Shown: one piece after another, positions 14,305-23,318 of the stretch
How the letters are laid out: every line of letters starts with the position of its first letter
How positions within the stretch are numbered: position 1 is the stretch's first letter
IMG/VR virus record: IMGVR_UViG_3300042156_000083
Coordinates: 1-43,563 of that record
Strand: one strand, 5' to 3'
From: a virus
DNA: 43,563 nucleotides
Made by a program: the position numbers and the translations under genes
Notes under the pieces: generated by a model
Told to the model about the DNA's origin: nothing
What the model saw: the letters and a program-made list of their open reading frames with translations, nothing else
Database searches by the model: none

Positions 14305-15743
14305 GCCTCAGCCGGGCCGACCTCGCCAAGCTCAGCCCGGCTGACCTCGCACGCCTCGAAACGGTCCTGGAACAGTCCCTCCAGGACCTGGACGCCGGCA
14401 GGGTCCCGTGGCGCTGCGACCGGGAAGGCTGCGACGGCACCCCCCACCCTGGTCGCCAGGGCCGCCACGCACGCGCCTCCCAGATCGCCCCCGACTGGGA
14501 ATGGGACGTCTGGATGGCGCTCGCGGGCCGTGGATTCGGGAAGACCCGGCTCGGATCCGAGTGGGCCATCGAAAAGGCACGCACCCACGAGCGCGGCGCC
14601 CTGATCGGGCCTACAGCAGCCGACACCCGCGACATCCTCGTGCAGGGCGAGTCGGGCATCCTGGCCTGCGCGCCGGCCACCTTCCGGCCCGTGTACAACC
14701 CGTCGAAACGGCAGCTCGCCTACCCCAACGGCGCCATCCAGACCCTGTACTCGGCAGACGAGCCGAACCGCCTGCGCGGCCCCCAGCACCATTACGGCTG
14801 GTTCGACGAAATGGCCGCGTGGCGGTACATCCAGGAGGCCTGGGACATGGCGCAGCTCGGCATGCGCCTGGGCGACCACCCCCAGATCTGCGTCACCACC
14901 ACGCCCCGGCCCCTGCCCCTGATCAAGCAACTGGTCAAGGACGAGCGCACCGCACTGACCAAGGGCACCACCTACGACAACCTGCACAACCTGGCGCCCA
15001 CCTTCCAGCGCGCGGTCATCGCCAAATACGAGGGCACCACCCTCGGGCGCCAGGAGCTCAACGCCGAAGTCCTTGAGGACCTGCCCGGCGCACTCGTGGC
15101 CCGGCGCCACATCGACAACAACCGCATCCAGACCGCCCCCGCAGACCTCATGGACATCGTCGTCGGCATGGACCCCGCCGGCACCGGCATGGGCGACGAA
15201 ACCGGACTCGTGGTCGTGGGCAGGGGGCCGGACGGGCGCAACTACGTCCTGCACGACGGCAGCGACAAACTCACCCCCAACGACGCGGCCAACCGGGCGT
15301 GGGGGTTGGTCGACTCATGGAGCGCATCCCTCCTCGTGGTGGAGGACAACGGCGGCAAGGACTGGATCGAGTCCGTCCTTAAGGCCGTATACAAGGAACG
15401 CCACGGCGCCCAGCACGCCGCACCCCTGCGCCGAGTCAACGCGTCCCAGGGCAAGCGCCTGCGCGCACAGCCCGTCGCCATGCGCTACGAACAAGGGCGC
15501 GTCTCCCACGTCGGCTCGTTCCCCGAACTTGAGGACCAGCTCACCACGTGGATCCCCGAGGAGGAGCCGACACTCTCCCCCGACCGGCTCGACGCCATGG
15601 TGCACGGCATCGCCCACCTCATGCGCAAGCACGACCGGGCCGAATCGGTGCTTCTGAGCCCCCACGCCATCAAAGGCGTGCAGGGCGGGGAGCACCCCGC
15701 CATGGCCGCACGGCGCCGCGCCCAGGAACGAAGGGCATCATAG
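14301..15743 (+). CDS. Terminase large subunit
   Basis: 480-aa packaging motor and nuclease. ATPase domain: Walker A LAGRGFGKTR (about 75-83), Walker B YGWFDEMAAW (about 164-173), coupling motif CVTTTPRP. Nuclease domain (RNase H-like): GMDPAGTG (about 288-295), LVVEDNGG (about 343-350) and SPDRLDAMVHG (about 425-435) supply acidic metal ligands. Start at ATG 14301, overlapping the small-subunit stop. Length is normal for the family. Confidence 0.95.
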   Translation: MSLSRADLAKLSPADLARLETVLEQSLQDLDAGRVPWRCDREGCDGTPHPGRQGRHARASQIAPDWEWDVWMALAGRGFGKTRLGSEWAIEKARTHERGALIGPTAADTRDILVQGESGILACAPATFRPVYNPSKRQLAYPNGAIQTLYSADEPNRLRGPQHHYGWFDEMAAWRYIQEAWDMAQLGMRLGDHPQICVTTTPRPLPLIKQLVKDERTALTKGTTYDNLHNLAPTFQRAVIAKYEGTTLGRQELNAEVLEDLPGALVARRHIDNNRIQTAPADLMDIVVGMDPAGTGMGDETGLVVVGRGPDGRNYVLHDGSDKLTPNDAANRAWGLVDSWSASLLVVEDNGGKDWIESVLKAVYKERHGAQHAAPLRRVNASQGKRLRAQPVAMRYEQGRVSHVGSFPELEDQLTTWIPEEEPTLSPDRLDAMVHGIAHLMRKHDRAESVLLSPHAIKGVQGGEHPAMAARRRAQERRAS

Positions 15744-15750
15744 GAGCAAC

Positions 15751-16041
15751 ATGGACGCGATCACGCTGCTCCTCGCAGCCCTCATCACCGCACGTATCAC
15801 CAGGCTCGTCACCAGCGACCGCATTACCGAAGCGCCTCGCACCTGGCTGCTCCGCAGGCTCGACTCGGAAGGCCTGACCGCCTACCTGATCGTCTGCGAC
15901 TACTGCGCGAGCGTCTACGTGGGCCTCGGTGTCGCGGCGGCCGGCGCGGGTGCGGGGCTGTGGGAGTGGTGGTGGGCGCTGCCACTCGGACTGGCGTTCA
16001 GTTACGCGGCGGGGTGGCTCGCCTCAAGGGAGGGTGAGTGA
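15751..16041 (+). CDS. DUF1360-like membrane protein
   Basis: 96 aa. N-terminal LLLAALITARITRLVTSDRI, then CDYCASVYVGLGVAAAG and a third hydrophobic segment WWWALPLGLAFSYAAGWLA. The ARITRL...D.I...PR and CxxC-S/W-xx-G pattern is that of DUF1360 proteins encoded near terminases in actinophages. Function unknown. Ribosome site AGGAGCAAC. Overlaps the portal start by one base. Confidence 0.7.
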   Translation: MDAITLLLAALITARITRLVTSDRITEAPRTWLLRRLDSEGLTAYLIVCDYCASVYVGLGVAAAGAGAGLWEWWWALPLGLAFSYAAGWLASREGE

Positions 16042-17819
16042 TGGGTCTGCTCAACAAGCTCCGTGGCACCGACGACACCAAAGGCGCCCCGCCCAAGGCC
16101 GTCGTCGCCGCAGCCATGCCCATGACCGGACCCGGCGTCAAAGCCGTCAACCGGGGCCGGCAGCAGCAGACCACCGAACAGTGGCAGAACGAAGCCTGGT
16201 ACTACTGGGACGCCATCGGCGAGCTCCGTGGCCCCACCGTGTGGATCGCCAACGCGGTCTCCCAGGCCGACGTCCACGCCACGGAGCTTGATCCCGACAC
16301 CGGCAAGCCCACCGGCCCCTCCGACGACGTCCAGGACCAGGCCATCGCCGCACAGGTGCTCGGGGGCCCGTCCCAGCGCCCGGGGCTCCTGCGCCTGATC
16401 GCACTGTGCTGGCAGGTCGCCGGAGAAGCGTGGATCATCATCCGCGCCCAGGGTGCCGGAAAGCCGGACCAGTGGCTCGTCCTGTCTGGCAACAAGGTCA
16501 AGGCCAAGGGCACGCAGTGGCAGTACACCGACCCGTTCACCAGCCTCGAAGTCATCCTCGGGCCCAACGACCGGCTGATCCGCGCATGGTCGCCGCACCC
16601 CAATGACCAGGCCAAGGCCGACAGCTCAGTCCGCCCGGCACTGCCCATCTGCCGTGAGATCGAGAAGGCGTCGCAGAACCTCGCCGCACGCCTCGACTCC
16701 CGCATCGCGCAGAACGGCGTGGCGGTCCTCGCCGACGAGCTGTCGCTGACCGGTGAAGACTTCATGGCCGCGTTCATGCAGGGCGCGGAAGCCAACCTCC
16801 AGAACCCCGGTCAGGCCGCCGCACAGGTCCCCCTGGCGTTCAACGCGCCTGCGGAGTTCATCGCAAACGGCGGTGCGTTCGCCCACTTCGACCTCGCCAC
16901 GCAGTTCGACGGACAGGTGGTGGAGCTGCGCGACAACAGCCGCGAACGGCTCGCAGCCACCCTCGACATGCCCAAGCAGATCGCCGAAGGCACCCAGGGC
17001 GAGGGCAACCACTGGTCCGACTGGCAGGTGGAGGAGTCCACCTACAAGATCTTCATCGAGCCGCTTCTCAAGGCCGTGGGCGACGTCCTTACCGAACACT
17101 GGTACCGGCCCGCCCTGATCACCACCGGGCGCAACGCCCAGCAGGTGGAGCTGAAGGAGATCGGCTGGGACACCACAGCCATTGTGGCGCGCCCCGACGA
17201 CACCGAGAACCTGCGCGACCTGCACGACCGGATCCTCATCTCGGACGAGTACATGCTCACCGAGAACGGTGTCCCCCTCGAAGCCATGCCGTCGCCCGAG
17301 GAGCGCACACGCCGCGTGCTGGAGAAGATCGTAGGCGGGGCGCCCACCCTGCTGGCTGATCCGAACGTGGCTGAGGCCATGGACCTTGGGATTGAAGTCA
17401 GTCCCGTCGCCGCAGGTGTGCAGGCCGAGGTGGGTGCAGGGGGCGAGCTCGAAGCCCCGGAACCCCCGCCTGCGCCCGCACGGGGGCTGCCGGACACGCA
17501 GGGCGATGTTCCGGAGGGTCTCGTGGCCGCTGCCGAGCTCATCGTCTACGACGCACTGTCCCGGGCCGGCGGACGGCTGCTCACGAACCAGAACCGTGGC
17601 CTATTCAAGTCCACACCACGGCATGAGCTGCACACGGTGATCGAGACCGATCAGCTTCACTCCCTGATGGAAGGGTCGTTCGAGTTCACCGATCAGGTTG
17701 CCGAGGCATTCGGGCTCGACCCCCAGCAGTTCCACCGTCGCGTGCGCTCCTATGTGGAGCACCGGCTTGAGCACGGGTGGAAGCACGACCGGAACACCCT
17801 GCGCGGGTACCTCACGTGA
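16041..17819 (+). CDS. Portal protein
   Basis: 592 aa from the ATG at 16041 (a GTG at 16038 is possible but lacks spacing). Forms the dodecameric DNA channel at the capsid vertex. Position between terminase and MuF-like protein, length, and features such as YYWDAIGELRGPTVWIANAV, the stem/clip region with QNLAARLDSRIAQNGV, and DMPKQIAEGTQGEGNHWSDW near 310-330 match the SPP1/HK97-like portal family. The last 100 residues extend beyond the portal core and are variable. Confidence 0.88.
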   Translation: MGLLNKLRGTDDTKGAPPKAVVAAAMPMTGPGVKAVNRGRQQQTTEQWQNEAWYYWDAIGELRGPTVWIANAVSQADVHATELDPDTGKPTGPSDDVQDQAIAAQVLGGPSQRPGLLRLIALCWQVAGEAWIIIRAQGAGKPDQWLVLSGNKVKAKGTQWQYTDPFTSLEVILGPNDRLIRAWSPHPNDQAKADSSVRPALPICREIEKASQNLAARLDSRIAQNGVAVLADELSLTGEDFMAAFMQGAEANLQNPGQAAAQVPLAFNAPAEFIANGGAFAHFDLATQFDGQVVELRDNSRERLAATLDMPKQIAEGTQGEGNHWSDWQVEESTYKIFIEPLLKAVGDVLTEHWYRPALITTGRNAQQVELKEIGWDTTAIVARPDDTENLRDLHDRILISDEYMLTENGVPLEAMPSPEERTRRVLEKIVGGAPTLLADPNVAEAMDLGIEVSPVAAGVQAEVGAGGELEAPEPPPAPARGLPDTQGDVPEGLVAAAELIVYDALSRAGGRLLTNQNRGLFKSTPRHELHTVIETDQLHSLMEGSFEFTDQVAEAFGLDPQQFHRRVRSYVEHRLEHGWKHDRNTLRGYLT

Positions 17820-18631
17820 CCACGCCCCCGCTCGGGGACGACCCCAACCTCCCCCAGCGACTGCGCGCGGAAGCGTTCATCCGGGAGGGCGAGGCACGCA
17901 TCGCACGGACCTGGTTCCGCTCCCTGACCCGATTCCTCGACCGGGTACGCCCCGCAGTGCTGCGCGAGGGCGGCATCGACCCCGGGCGCGTCTCGGACCA
18001 TGTCCAGTTCTGGACCGACGCCGTGGACAACGAAGTGCTGCCCGAGGTCGAAGGGGTCCTGGCGGCCGCGTGGAGGCGCGTCACACGGGCCGGGGACCCG
18101 CCTACCGACCCTTACGTCAGCACCTATCTGAACGCGGCCGGCAACCGCATGCGCAACACCCCTGACGAGGTCTACGCCATGATCGTCATGGAGGTGGAGC
18201 GCGGCATCACGGAGGGACTGGCGCTGGAACGGGTGCGGGACGAGATTCAGCTCATCCTGACCGCCACCGGCACGCCGCACTGGCGCAACCGGGCCATGAC
18301 CGTGGCGCGCACCGAGACGATCGGCGCGGTCAACGCGGGCATCTTCCGGGGCGCGCAGCTGGAGGCGGAAGTGCGCGGGGACGTGGCGCCGTTCCTGCAA
18401 TGGATCTCAACCGCAGACGAGCGCACGCGGCCGAGTCATCTTGCTGCGGACAAGCAGCGCACGCTGCTGGGGCAGCCGTTCACCGTGGGCGGGGCGCAGC
18501 TCCTGTTCCCGGGCGACCCCCGGGGGCCGGCACAAGAAGTCATCAACTGCCGGTGCTCGATCCTGCCGATCGTGCTGGGTGAGACGATCGATTGGACCGA
18601 CCGTCAGAACGCGAGAGGAGCAGCATCATGA
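17816..18631 (+). CDS. MuF-like head morphogenesis protein
   Basis: 271 aa from GTG 17816 (GTGA overlap with portal). The C-terminal half shows the MuF pattern: ARTETIGAVNAG, then WISTADERTRPSH (about 196-208), the pre-cysteine GPAQEVINCRCSI (about 237-249). MuF-like proteins bind the portal and are minor head components. The N-terminal 100 residues are helical. Cys in NCRC is a family hallmark. Confidence 0.85.
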   Translation: MTTPPLGDDPNLPQRLRAEAFIREGEARIARTWFRSLTRFLDRVRPAVLREGGIDPGRVSDHVQFWTDAVDNEVLPEVEGVLAAAWRRVTRAGDPPTDPYVSTYLNAAGNRMRNTPDEVYAMIVMEVERGITEGLALERVRDEIQLILTATGTPHWRNRAMTVARTETIGAVNAGIFRGAQLEAEVRGDVAPFLQWISTADERTRPSHLAADKQRTLLGQPFTVGGAQLLFPGDPRGPAQEVINCRCSILPIVLGETIDWTDRQNARGAAS

Positions 18632-18795
18632 GCACGCCTGTTGAATGGCTGGACGACTGGTGGGCCGCCGTGTACGCGCCCCCGACCCCGGCGACGTCGG
18701 ACATCATCCTGGATATGGTGGCCTCAGGGGCCATCGACGCGGGCACCGGGGCCATGGCCTACACGATCCTGAAGAACGCTGAGGACGCGGCGTGA
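18628..18795 (+). CDS. Hypothetical small protein
   Basis: 55 aa from the ATG at 18628 (ATGA overlap; GAGAGGAGCAGC upstream) ending in a GTGA overlap with the protease. Mildly acidic, with WLDDWWAAVYAPP at the start and an Ala/Gly helix at the end. Not recognised. Its fixed place between MuF and protease suggests a head-assembly role, which is inference. Confidence 0.55.
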   Translation: MSTPVEWLDDWWAAVYAPPTPATSDIILDMVASGAIDAGTGAMAYTILKNAEDAA

Positions 18796-19946
18796 GCCGG
18801 ACGTGGAGCAGCGTGTTCGCACGGCTGGGCGTGCCCACTGGCGACGGGCGCATCATCGCCCCGGGCGCGGGCTCCAGCCGGGACCTGCCCCTGCCCCTGG
18901 CATGGCAGGAGCTGTCCGGCGACGGGCACGGCGGCTCGATGATCGTGGGCCGCATCGAGTCCCTGCACATCGGGGACGGCATGGTGACCGCCACGGGCAC
19001 CATGCTCGACTCCGCCCCGTACGCGGTCATCGAACAGCTTGAAGCGGGGCTCCTGGGACCGTCCGTGGACCTGGACGACATCGAGTACACGATGGATGAC
19101 CAGGAGCGCATCGTCATCACCAAGTGGCGCATCGCGGGGGCCACGCTGGTGGCGATCCCCGCGTTCGCGGACGTGTCCCTGACCCTCGACCCGCTGCCGG
19201 TGGAGCCGATGGGTGACGGCACGTACCCCATCGAGCGGCCGCGCGAACTGGACTGGGAGCCGTTCTCCCTCAGCGCCTCAGCCGCGCCCGTGCTTCCGCC
19301 CGCAGACTGGTTCCGGCAGCCGGACCTCGACCGGCTGACGCCGCTCACCATCTCGGACACGGGCCGGGTGTTCGGGCACATCGCGGGGTGGGGCCAGTGC
19401 CACATCGGGCTCCCGGGCTGCGTTACGCCCCCGTCCTCGGTGTCGGGCTACAGCTACTTCCATGTGGCGGAGCAGCCCACTCAGGAGGGCTTCACGCTGC
19501 CCGTGGGGACGCTCGTGGCGGGCCCGAGGCACGCGGACGCACAAATGGCGTTCCAGGCCGCTCAGCAGCACTATGACGACCCTGGCGCTGCCGTGGCGCG
19601 GGTGATGGCGGGTGAGGACGAGTACGGGATTTGGGTGGCGGGCTGGATGCTCCCCGGGGCCTCTGACCAGGCTGTGGAGACGTTCCGGACGTCGCCCGTA
19701 AGCGGCGACTGGCGTCGTGTAGGGGGCTCCCTGGAAATGATCGCAGTCTGTAGCGTCAATGCGCCTGGCTTTCCTGTGCCGAGAGCCCGTGTGGCCTTTA
19801 GTTCGGGTGTGCAGCGCACGCTGATCGGCAGTTTCGGAATCACGCCGGTGAGCGGAGTTTTTCCCGAAGCCGGGAAAAAGCCCATAACGGGCGCAGAGGC
19901 AGCCCGTGCCAGGTGGGCATGGCAGATGACTGAAGGGGCGAAGTGA
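18792..19946 (+). CDS. Capsid maturation (prohead) protease
   Basis: 384 aa from GTG 18792. Residues 40-140 show the HK97-type/S78 protease plan: MIVGRIESLHIGDGMVTATG, LLGPSVDLDDIEY and WRIAGATLVAIPAFAD, the latter being the conserved strand of the herpesvirus-like fold. It would cleave the N-terminal region of the capsid precursor during head maturation. The C-terminal 240 residues (GHIAGWGQCHIGLPGCVTPP, VGTLVAGPRHADAQ) are an extension seen in actinophage proteases; its role is unknown. Confidence 0.85.
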   Translation: MSRTWSSVFARLGVPTGDGRIIAPGAGSSRDLPLPLAWQELSGDGHGGSMIVGRIESLHIGDGMVTATGTMLDSAPYAVIEQLEAGLLGPSVDLDDIEYTMDDQERIVITKWRIAGATLVAIPAFADVSLTLDPLPVEPMGDGTYPIERPRELDWEPFSLSASAAPVLPPADWFRQPDLDRLTPLTISDTGRVFGHIAGWGQCHIGLPGCVTPPSSVSGYSYFHVAEQPTQEGFTLPVGTLVAGPRHADAQMAFQAAQQHYDDPGAAVARVMAGEDEYGIWVAGWMLPGASDQAVETFRTSPVSGDWRRVGGSLEMIAVCSVNAPGFPVPRARVAFSSGVQRTLIGSFGITPVSGVFPEAGKKPITGAEAARARWAWQMTEGAK

Positions 19947-19947
19947 C

Positions 19948-20130
19948 ATGGCGTGTGGCAGCTGCGGGGGCAAGAGGGCTAACACGGAGTACGAGGTGAC
20001 CTTCCGTGATGGATCCACAACGAGGGTCAAAAGCATGGCGGAGGTCCGTTTGAAGATCGCTGCGGACACCACGGTGGGTAGTCGGGCCCCGAGTCACCGC
20101 GTGGTGCCGAAGATCGCTAAGAGCGCCTGA
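19948..20130 (+). CDS. Small zinc-ribbon-like protein
   Basis: 60 aa. CGSCGGKR at residues 3-10 resembles half of a zinc ribbon; the middle (YEVTFRDGSTTRVKSMAEVRLKI) is a beta-beta-alpha module found in small actinophage proteins next to the protease. Start ATG 19948 with GGGGCGAAGTGAC upstream, a weak ribosome site. Last gene before hairpin element B. Confidence 0.65.
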   Translation: MACGSCGGKRANTEYEVTFRDGSTTRVKSMAEVRLKIAADTTVGSRAPSHRVVPKIAKSA

Positions 20131-20148
20131 CCTGCCAAAAGTCGCCCT

Positions 20149-20237
20149 CTAGACGGGTTAGACAGCTACTCCCTATGAACGCCATATGAGCTCTCCCGCG
20201 TAGAGGGGGATGGGGACTAGCTGTCTAACCCGTCTAG
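20149..20237. repeat. Hairpin element B: inverted copy of element A
   Basis: Arms 20149-20172 and 20214-20237 pair over 24 bp with one mismatch (C at 20217). The 41-bp core matches the reverse complement of element A's core at 31 of 41 positions. Arms are thus better conserved than the core. Lies in the 253-bp gap before the capsid gene, so it would form a large stem in the capsid leader or late transcript. Confidence 0.93.
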
Positions 20238-20383
20238 GCACGGAACGTGACCCCGAGCCCCTCACTCTGTGTGAGCCTTGCTCCGACGCGCTACTCTGTG
20301 ATCAGCCGTGGTTGCTGAGCTGAGAGCCGGACCGCAGTGACGTGTAGTCCATCCGTCCCTGCCGTTCGAAGGAGCAGCAGCCC

Positions 20384-22111
20384 ATGTCCGAAGAGACCAA
20401 CCCCGAGACCACGCCGGTCGCGGACTTCTCCGCCCTCGATGACACCGCCCTGGCGGCCGAGGTCGCCCGCGTGGAGCAGCGCGGCCGTGAGCTCTCGTCC
20501 CGCACCGAGTTCGCCGATGGCGAGCTGGACGAGTTCACCACCCTGGGCGAGACCCTCCCCGCCCTGCGCGCCGAGGTCACCCGTCGCAACGAAGCTGTGG
20601 CCGCGCAACAGGCGATCCGCGACTCGTTCTCCGTCGACACCCCCGCGCTTGCCTCTCCGCAGCCCCTGGCGGCCCCTGTGAGCGCCCCGGAGCCCACTCC
20701 GGTCTCCCAGGCCCCGGTGGTTCCCAGCGTGGCTCAGATGGCCGCACAGAGCCCCGTGGTCGTCCCGGACAAGCAGCCGGCGCAGCGCGGCATCTCCGCC
20801 CACCTCGTCCCGCACACCGCAGGCCTCCTCCAGCGCGGCGTTGGACAGGAGTTCTCGGGCCTCAATGAGATCGCCGAAGCCATGCTCAGCTCACAGCGCT
20901 CCCTCGGGCGCAGGGGCGAGGGACGCTTCGGCATCGCGCAGTTCCAGCGCCACCGTGACCCTGAGCACGTCATCGGCGCCAAGGACAGCGGCAACGAGAC
21001 CATGCGGAAGGTGCGCGCCGCCCGCAACGAGTTCGCCCTCTCCGAGGGCACGCTCCGGGACACCTGGCTGCGCGGCATCGAAAAGGGCAACAGCCTCACC
21101 GCCGCAGCCGGCTGGTGTGCCCCGTCCATGAACGACTACGACCTCTGCACCAACTGGGCTGCGGGCGTCGGCATCCTCGACCTGCCCACGGTCACGGCCA
21201 CGCGCGGCGGCATCAACTACACGGACGAGCCGGACTTCCCGACCATCTACGCGAACGCCATCGCGGTCGGAGGCGGCTCGAACCTGCTGACCGAGGCCGA
21301 GGTCATCTCCGACACGGCCAAGACGTGCTCCGAGATCCCCTGCCCGACGTTCGAAGACCGGCGCCTTGACGTCGCCGCGCTCTGCATCCGGGTGTCGTTC
21401 CTGCAAGCTGCGGGCTACCCCGAGGTCGTCAACGCGTGGACGGACGGTCTCCTCGCCGCGCATGAGCAGGAGATCAACCGCAACATCATCGCGCAGATCA
21501 TCACCCGCGCCGGTGCCGCGACCGTGTTCGCCCCGCCGGACCCGGACGGAGACTCCTTCACGTCTGCGGCCCTGGCGGCCGTGGAGCTCGCGCGCGAGGA
21601 CCTGATGTATCGGTTCATGCTCCCGCGCAACAGCACCATCGAAGTGGTCATGCCGTTTTGGGTGCTGCCCCAGATCCGTGCCGACCTCTCGCGCCGCAAC
21701 GGCGTCGACATGCTGTCCGTCTCGGACGCGCAGATCGCGTCGATGTTCTCGATGCGCGGTGCACGCGTCCAGTTCGTGCGCGGTTGGCAGGACGGTCTGA
21801 TCACGGGCGGTGCGATCAACCCGGCGTTCCCTGGTGGCGACGCCGCGACCCCGTTCATGACCGCGCTGCCGTCCACCTTCAGCTTCCTGGCATGGCCGGC
21901 CGGTGCTGTGGTCCTGGCCCGTCAGGACGTGGTCACCCTGACCAACGTCTACGACGCCGCGTCGCTCGCGCAGAACGAGTTCACGGCTCTGTTCGCGGAG
22001 GAGGGCTACGCGCCGCTGTTCCCGTGCCCGGGTCAGCGTCTCTACACCGTGACCGGCTGCACCGGCGGTATCACGGGCGCCACGTCGATCGACTGCACCG
22101 ACGCCCCGTAG
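20384..22111 (+). CDS. Major capsid protein with N-terminal scaffold-like domain
   Basis: 575 aa. Residues 1-85 are an acidic helical delta/scaffold-like domain, 86-135 a Pro/Ala/Val linker, and about 140-575 an HK97-fold coat. Hallmarks of the actinophage coat family: GWCAPSMNDYDLCTNWAAG (about 245), LPTVTATRGGI, CSEIPCPTFEDRRL, GYPEVV...AHEQEINR and the C-terminal LAQNEFTALFAEEGYAPLF. Probably cleaved by the upstream protease after the linker. Nine or more cysteines are unusual for a capsid and recur at family positions. Ribosome site AAGGAGCAGCAG. No separate scaffold gene is present. Confidence 0.85.
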   Translation: MSEETNPETTPVADFSALDDTALAAEVARVEQRGRELSSRTEFADGELDEFTTLGETLPALRAEVTRRNEAVAAQQAIRDSFSVDTPALASPQPLAAPVSAPEPTPVSQAPVVPSVAQMAAQSPVVVPDKQPAQRGISAHLVPHTAGLLQRGVGQEFSGLNEIAEAMLSSQRSLGRRGEGRFGIAQFQRHRDPEHVIGAKDSGNETMRKVRAARNEFALSEGTLRDTWLRGIEKGNSLTAAAGWCAPSMNDYDLCTNWAAGVGILDLPTVTATRGGINYTDEPDFPTIYANAIAVGGGSNLLTEAEVISDTAKTCSEIPCPTFEDRRLDVAALCIRVSFLQAAGYPEVVNAWTDGLLAAHEQEINRNIIAQIITRAGAATVFAPPDPDGDSFTSAALAAVELAREDLMYRFMLPRNSTIEVVMPFWVLPQIRADLSRRNGVDMLSVSDAQIASMFSMRGARVQFVRGWQDGLITGGAINPAFPGGDAATPFMTALPSTFSFLAWPAGAVVLARQDVVTLTNVYDAASLAQNEFTALFAEEGYAPLFPCPGQRLYTVTGCTGGITGATSIDCTDAP

Positions 22112-22127
22112 TTCCCACCCTGAGACA

Positions 22128-22163
22128 GCCCCGCCCGCTCGTCGTCCCTGTGGCGGGCGGGGC
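22128..22163. terminator. Hairpin terminator after the capsid gene
   Basis: GCCCCGCCCGC pairs with GCGGGCGGGGC around a 14-nt loop, just after the capsid stop. Followed by CCCCTCAG, no T-run. May partly stop transcription so that capsid mRNA exceeds downstream messages. Confidence 0.7.
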
Positions 22164-22188
22164 CCCTCAGATCTGAAGGGAGGGACAC

Positions 22189-23055
22189 ATGGGAAAGATC
22201 ATCACCAACCGGGAGCTCATCGAGGCGCCTGCGATCGCGCCTCTCCGCTACGGCCTGTTCACCGCCGCACGCGGAGCCACTCTGACCACACGCATGATCG
22301 GTTCGGGACTGCAGTTCCTGAGTGATCACTGTGGCGGGGCCGAGCTGTACGACCAGACCTGCGAGGTAAGCCCCACCAAGGAGTTCACAGAGGGCTCCGA
22401 CCTCATGGGTGCCGACCCGTACTGGATCGTGGCGCGCAAGCGCTGCGGGACGGTCGGGCGTACCGGCACCGAGATGCTGTCCGCCGTACGGCAGCAGCTC
22501 ATATCCGCAGAGCAGACGCTCGTGGAATCCGTCGTGTGGGACGGGGCCGGCGTAGCGGGCGCCACACCCACGCTCACGGGCGCAGGAGCCACTGTCGTCA
22601 CCCCGGGCGCACCGGGGGCCGGAGCGGCCATCGCGGCCCTGGAAGAGGCGTTCTACGACGTCTCCGGCTACCAGGGTGTCATCCACATCAACATGCGCGG
22701 CTACGCGGCGATCCGCTACGCCGGCCTCATGGACCCCGCAGAGCGCGTCGCAGGGGTCTACAAGACGCCCATGGGCACATCGCTGTCCATCGGCTCCGGC
22801 TACGGCATTACGGGCCCTGCGGGGGTCGCTCCGGCCGCCGGATTCGTGTGGGCGTTCATGACCAGCCCCATCACGGTGTGGCGCTCCGGCATCCTCCCGC
22901 AGCCCGACCCGCGTCAGACCCTCGACCGGACCCTGAACCAGTGGGACGTGGTGGCGGAAGAGGTCTTCGCACACACGTGGGACTGCCCCGACGTGTTCGC
23001 CGTTCAGGTGCCCATCGCGGCTCCGGCCACGGCCGCTACTCCGGCGGTGCCGTAA
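22189..23055 (+). CDS. Second capsid-type protein (minor capsid / encapsulin-like)
   Basis: 288 aa. Begins with a helix then LRYGLFTAAR, has an E-loop-like region with CGGAELYDQTCEV, and ends with WDVVAEEVFAHTWDCPDVFAVQVPI, which resembles the terminal strand of HK97-fold coats, in which a final CPD.F....V segment is common. Residues around 155-185 (YDVSGYQGVIHINMRGYAAI) resemble a coat P-domain. It may be a minor capsid or vertex protein next to the larger coat. Ribosome site GAAGGGAGGG. Alternative: capsid accessory protein of unknown fold. Confidence 0.6.
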   Translation: MGKIITNRELIEAPAIAPLRYGLFTAARGATLTTRMIGSGLQFLSDHCGGAELYDQTCEVSPTKEFTEGSDLMGADPYWIVARKRCGTVGRTGTEMLSAVRQQLISAEQTLVESVVWDGAGVAGATPTLTGAGATVVTPGAPGAGAAIAALEEAFYDVSGYQGVIHINMRGYAAIRYAGLMDPAERVAGVYKTPMGTSLSIGSGYGITGPAGVAPAAGFVWAFMTSPITVWRSGILPQPDPRQTLDRTLNQWDVVAEEVFAHTWDCPDVFAVQVPIAAPATAATPAVP

Positions 23056-23318
23056 TGCGCGATGACTGGGTGACTGTCGTCCCCGGACCCGGAGAGGTCA
23101 AGGAAGTCGCGCGTGCACTCCTGGCGCTGGCCCGCTCCCCGCAGGACGTGCGCACGGCGGGCACGGGAACCGAGTTCCGCATCCCGCCCTACCTGGCAGA
23201 TCTGTACAACGCACCGCCGAAGCGTCGGCGCCCCAAAAAGGAAGAGGTGACCAGTAATGGCAACGATCTGCGCGAATCAGGCTCGCGGGAAGCTGATGCG
23301 TCTGACGCTTCTGGATGA
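23055..23318 (+). CDS. Hypothetical small protein
   Basis: 87 aa from the ATG at 23055 (TAATG overlap). The first 60 residues look structured (WVTVVPGPGEVKEVARALLA); a basic segment PPKRRRPKKEE follows, then a polar tail. Its last 62 bp overlap the next gene in another frame, and the ribosome site of that gene lies inside it. Not recognised; likely head-related by position. Confidence 0.55.
   Translation: MRDDWVTVVPGPGEVKEVARALLALARSPQDVRTAGTGTEFRIPPYLADLYNAPPKRRRPKKEEVTSNGNDLRESGSREADASDASG

Noticed and set aside
13806-15254. Long antisense frame over both terminase genes
   Set aside because: Shadow of well-supported terminase genes; no ribosome site or domain pattern.
20241-20383. Late promoter in front of the capsid gene
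   Set aside because: No convincing -35/-10 pair could be placed; only the ribosome site AAGGAGCAGCAG is clear.
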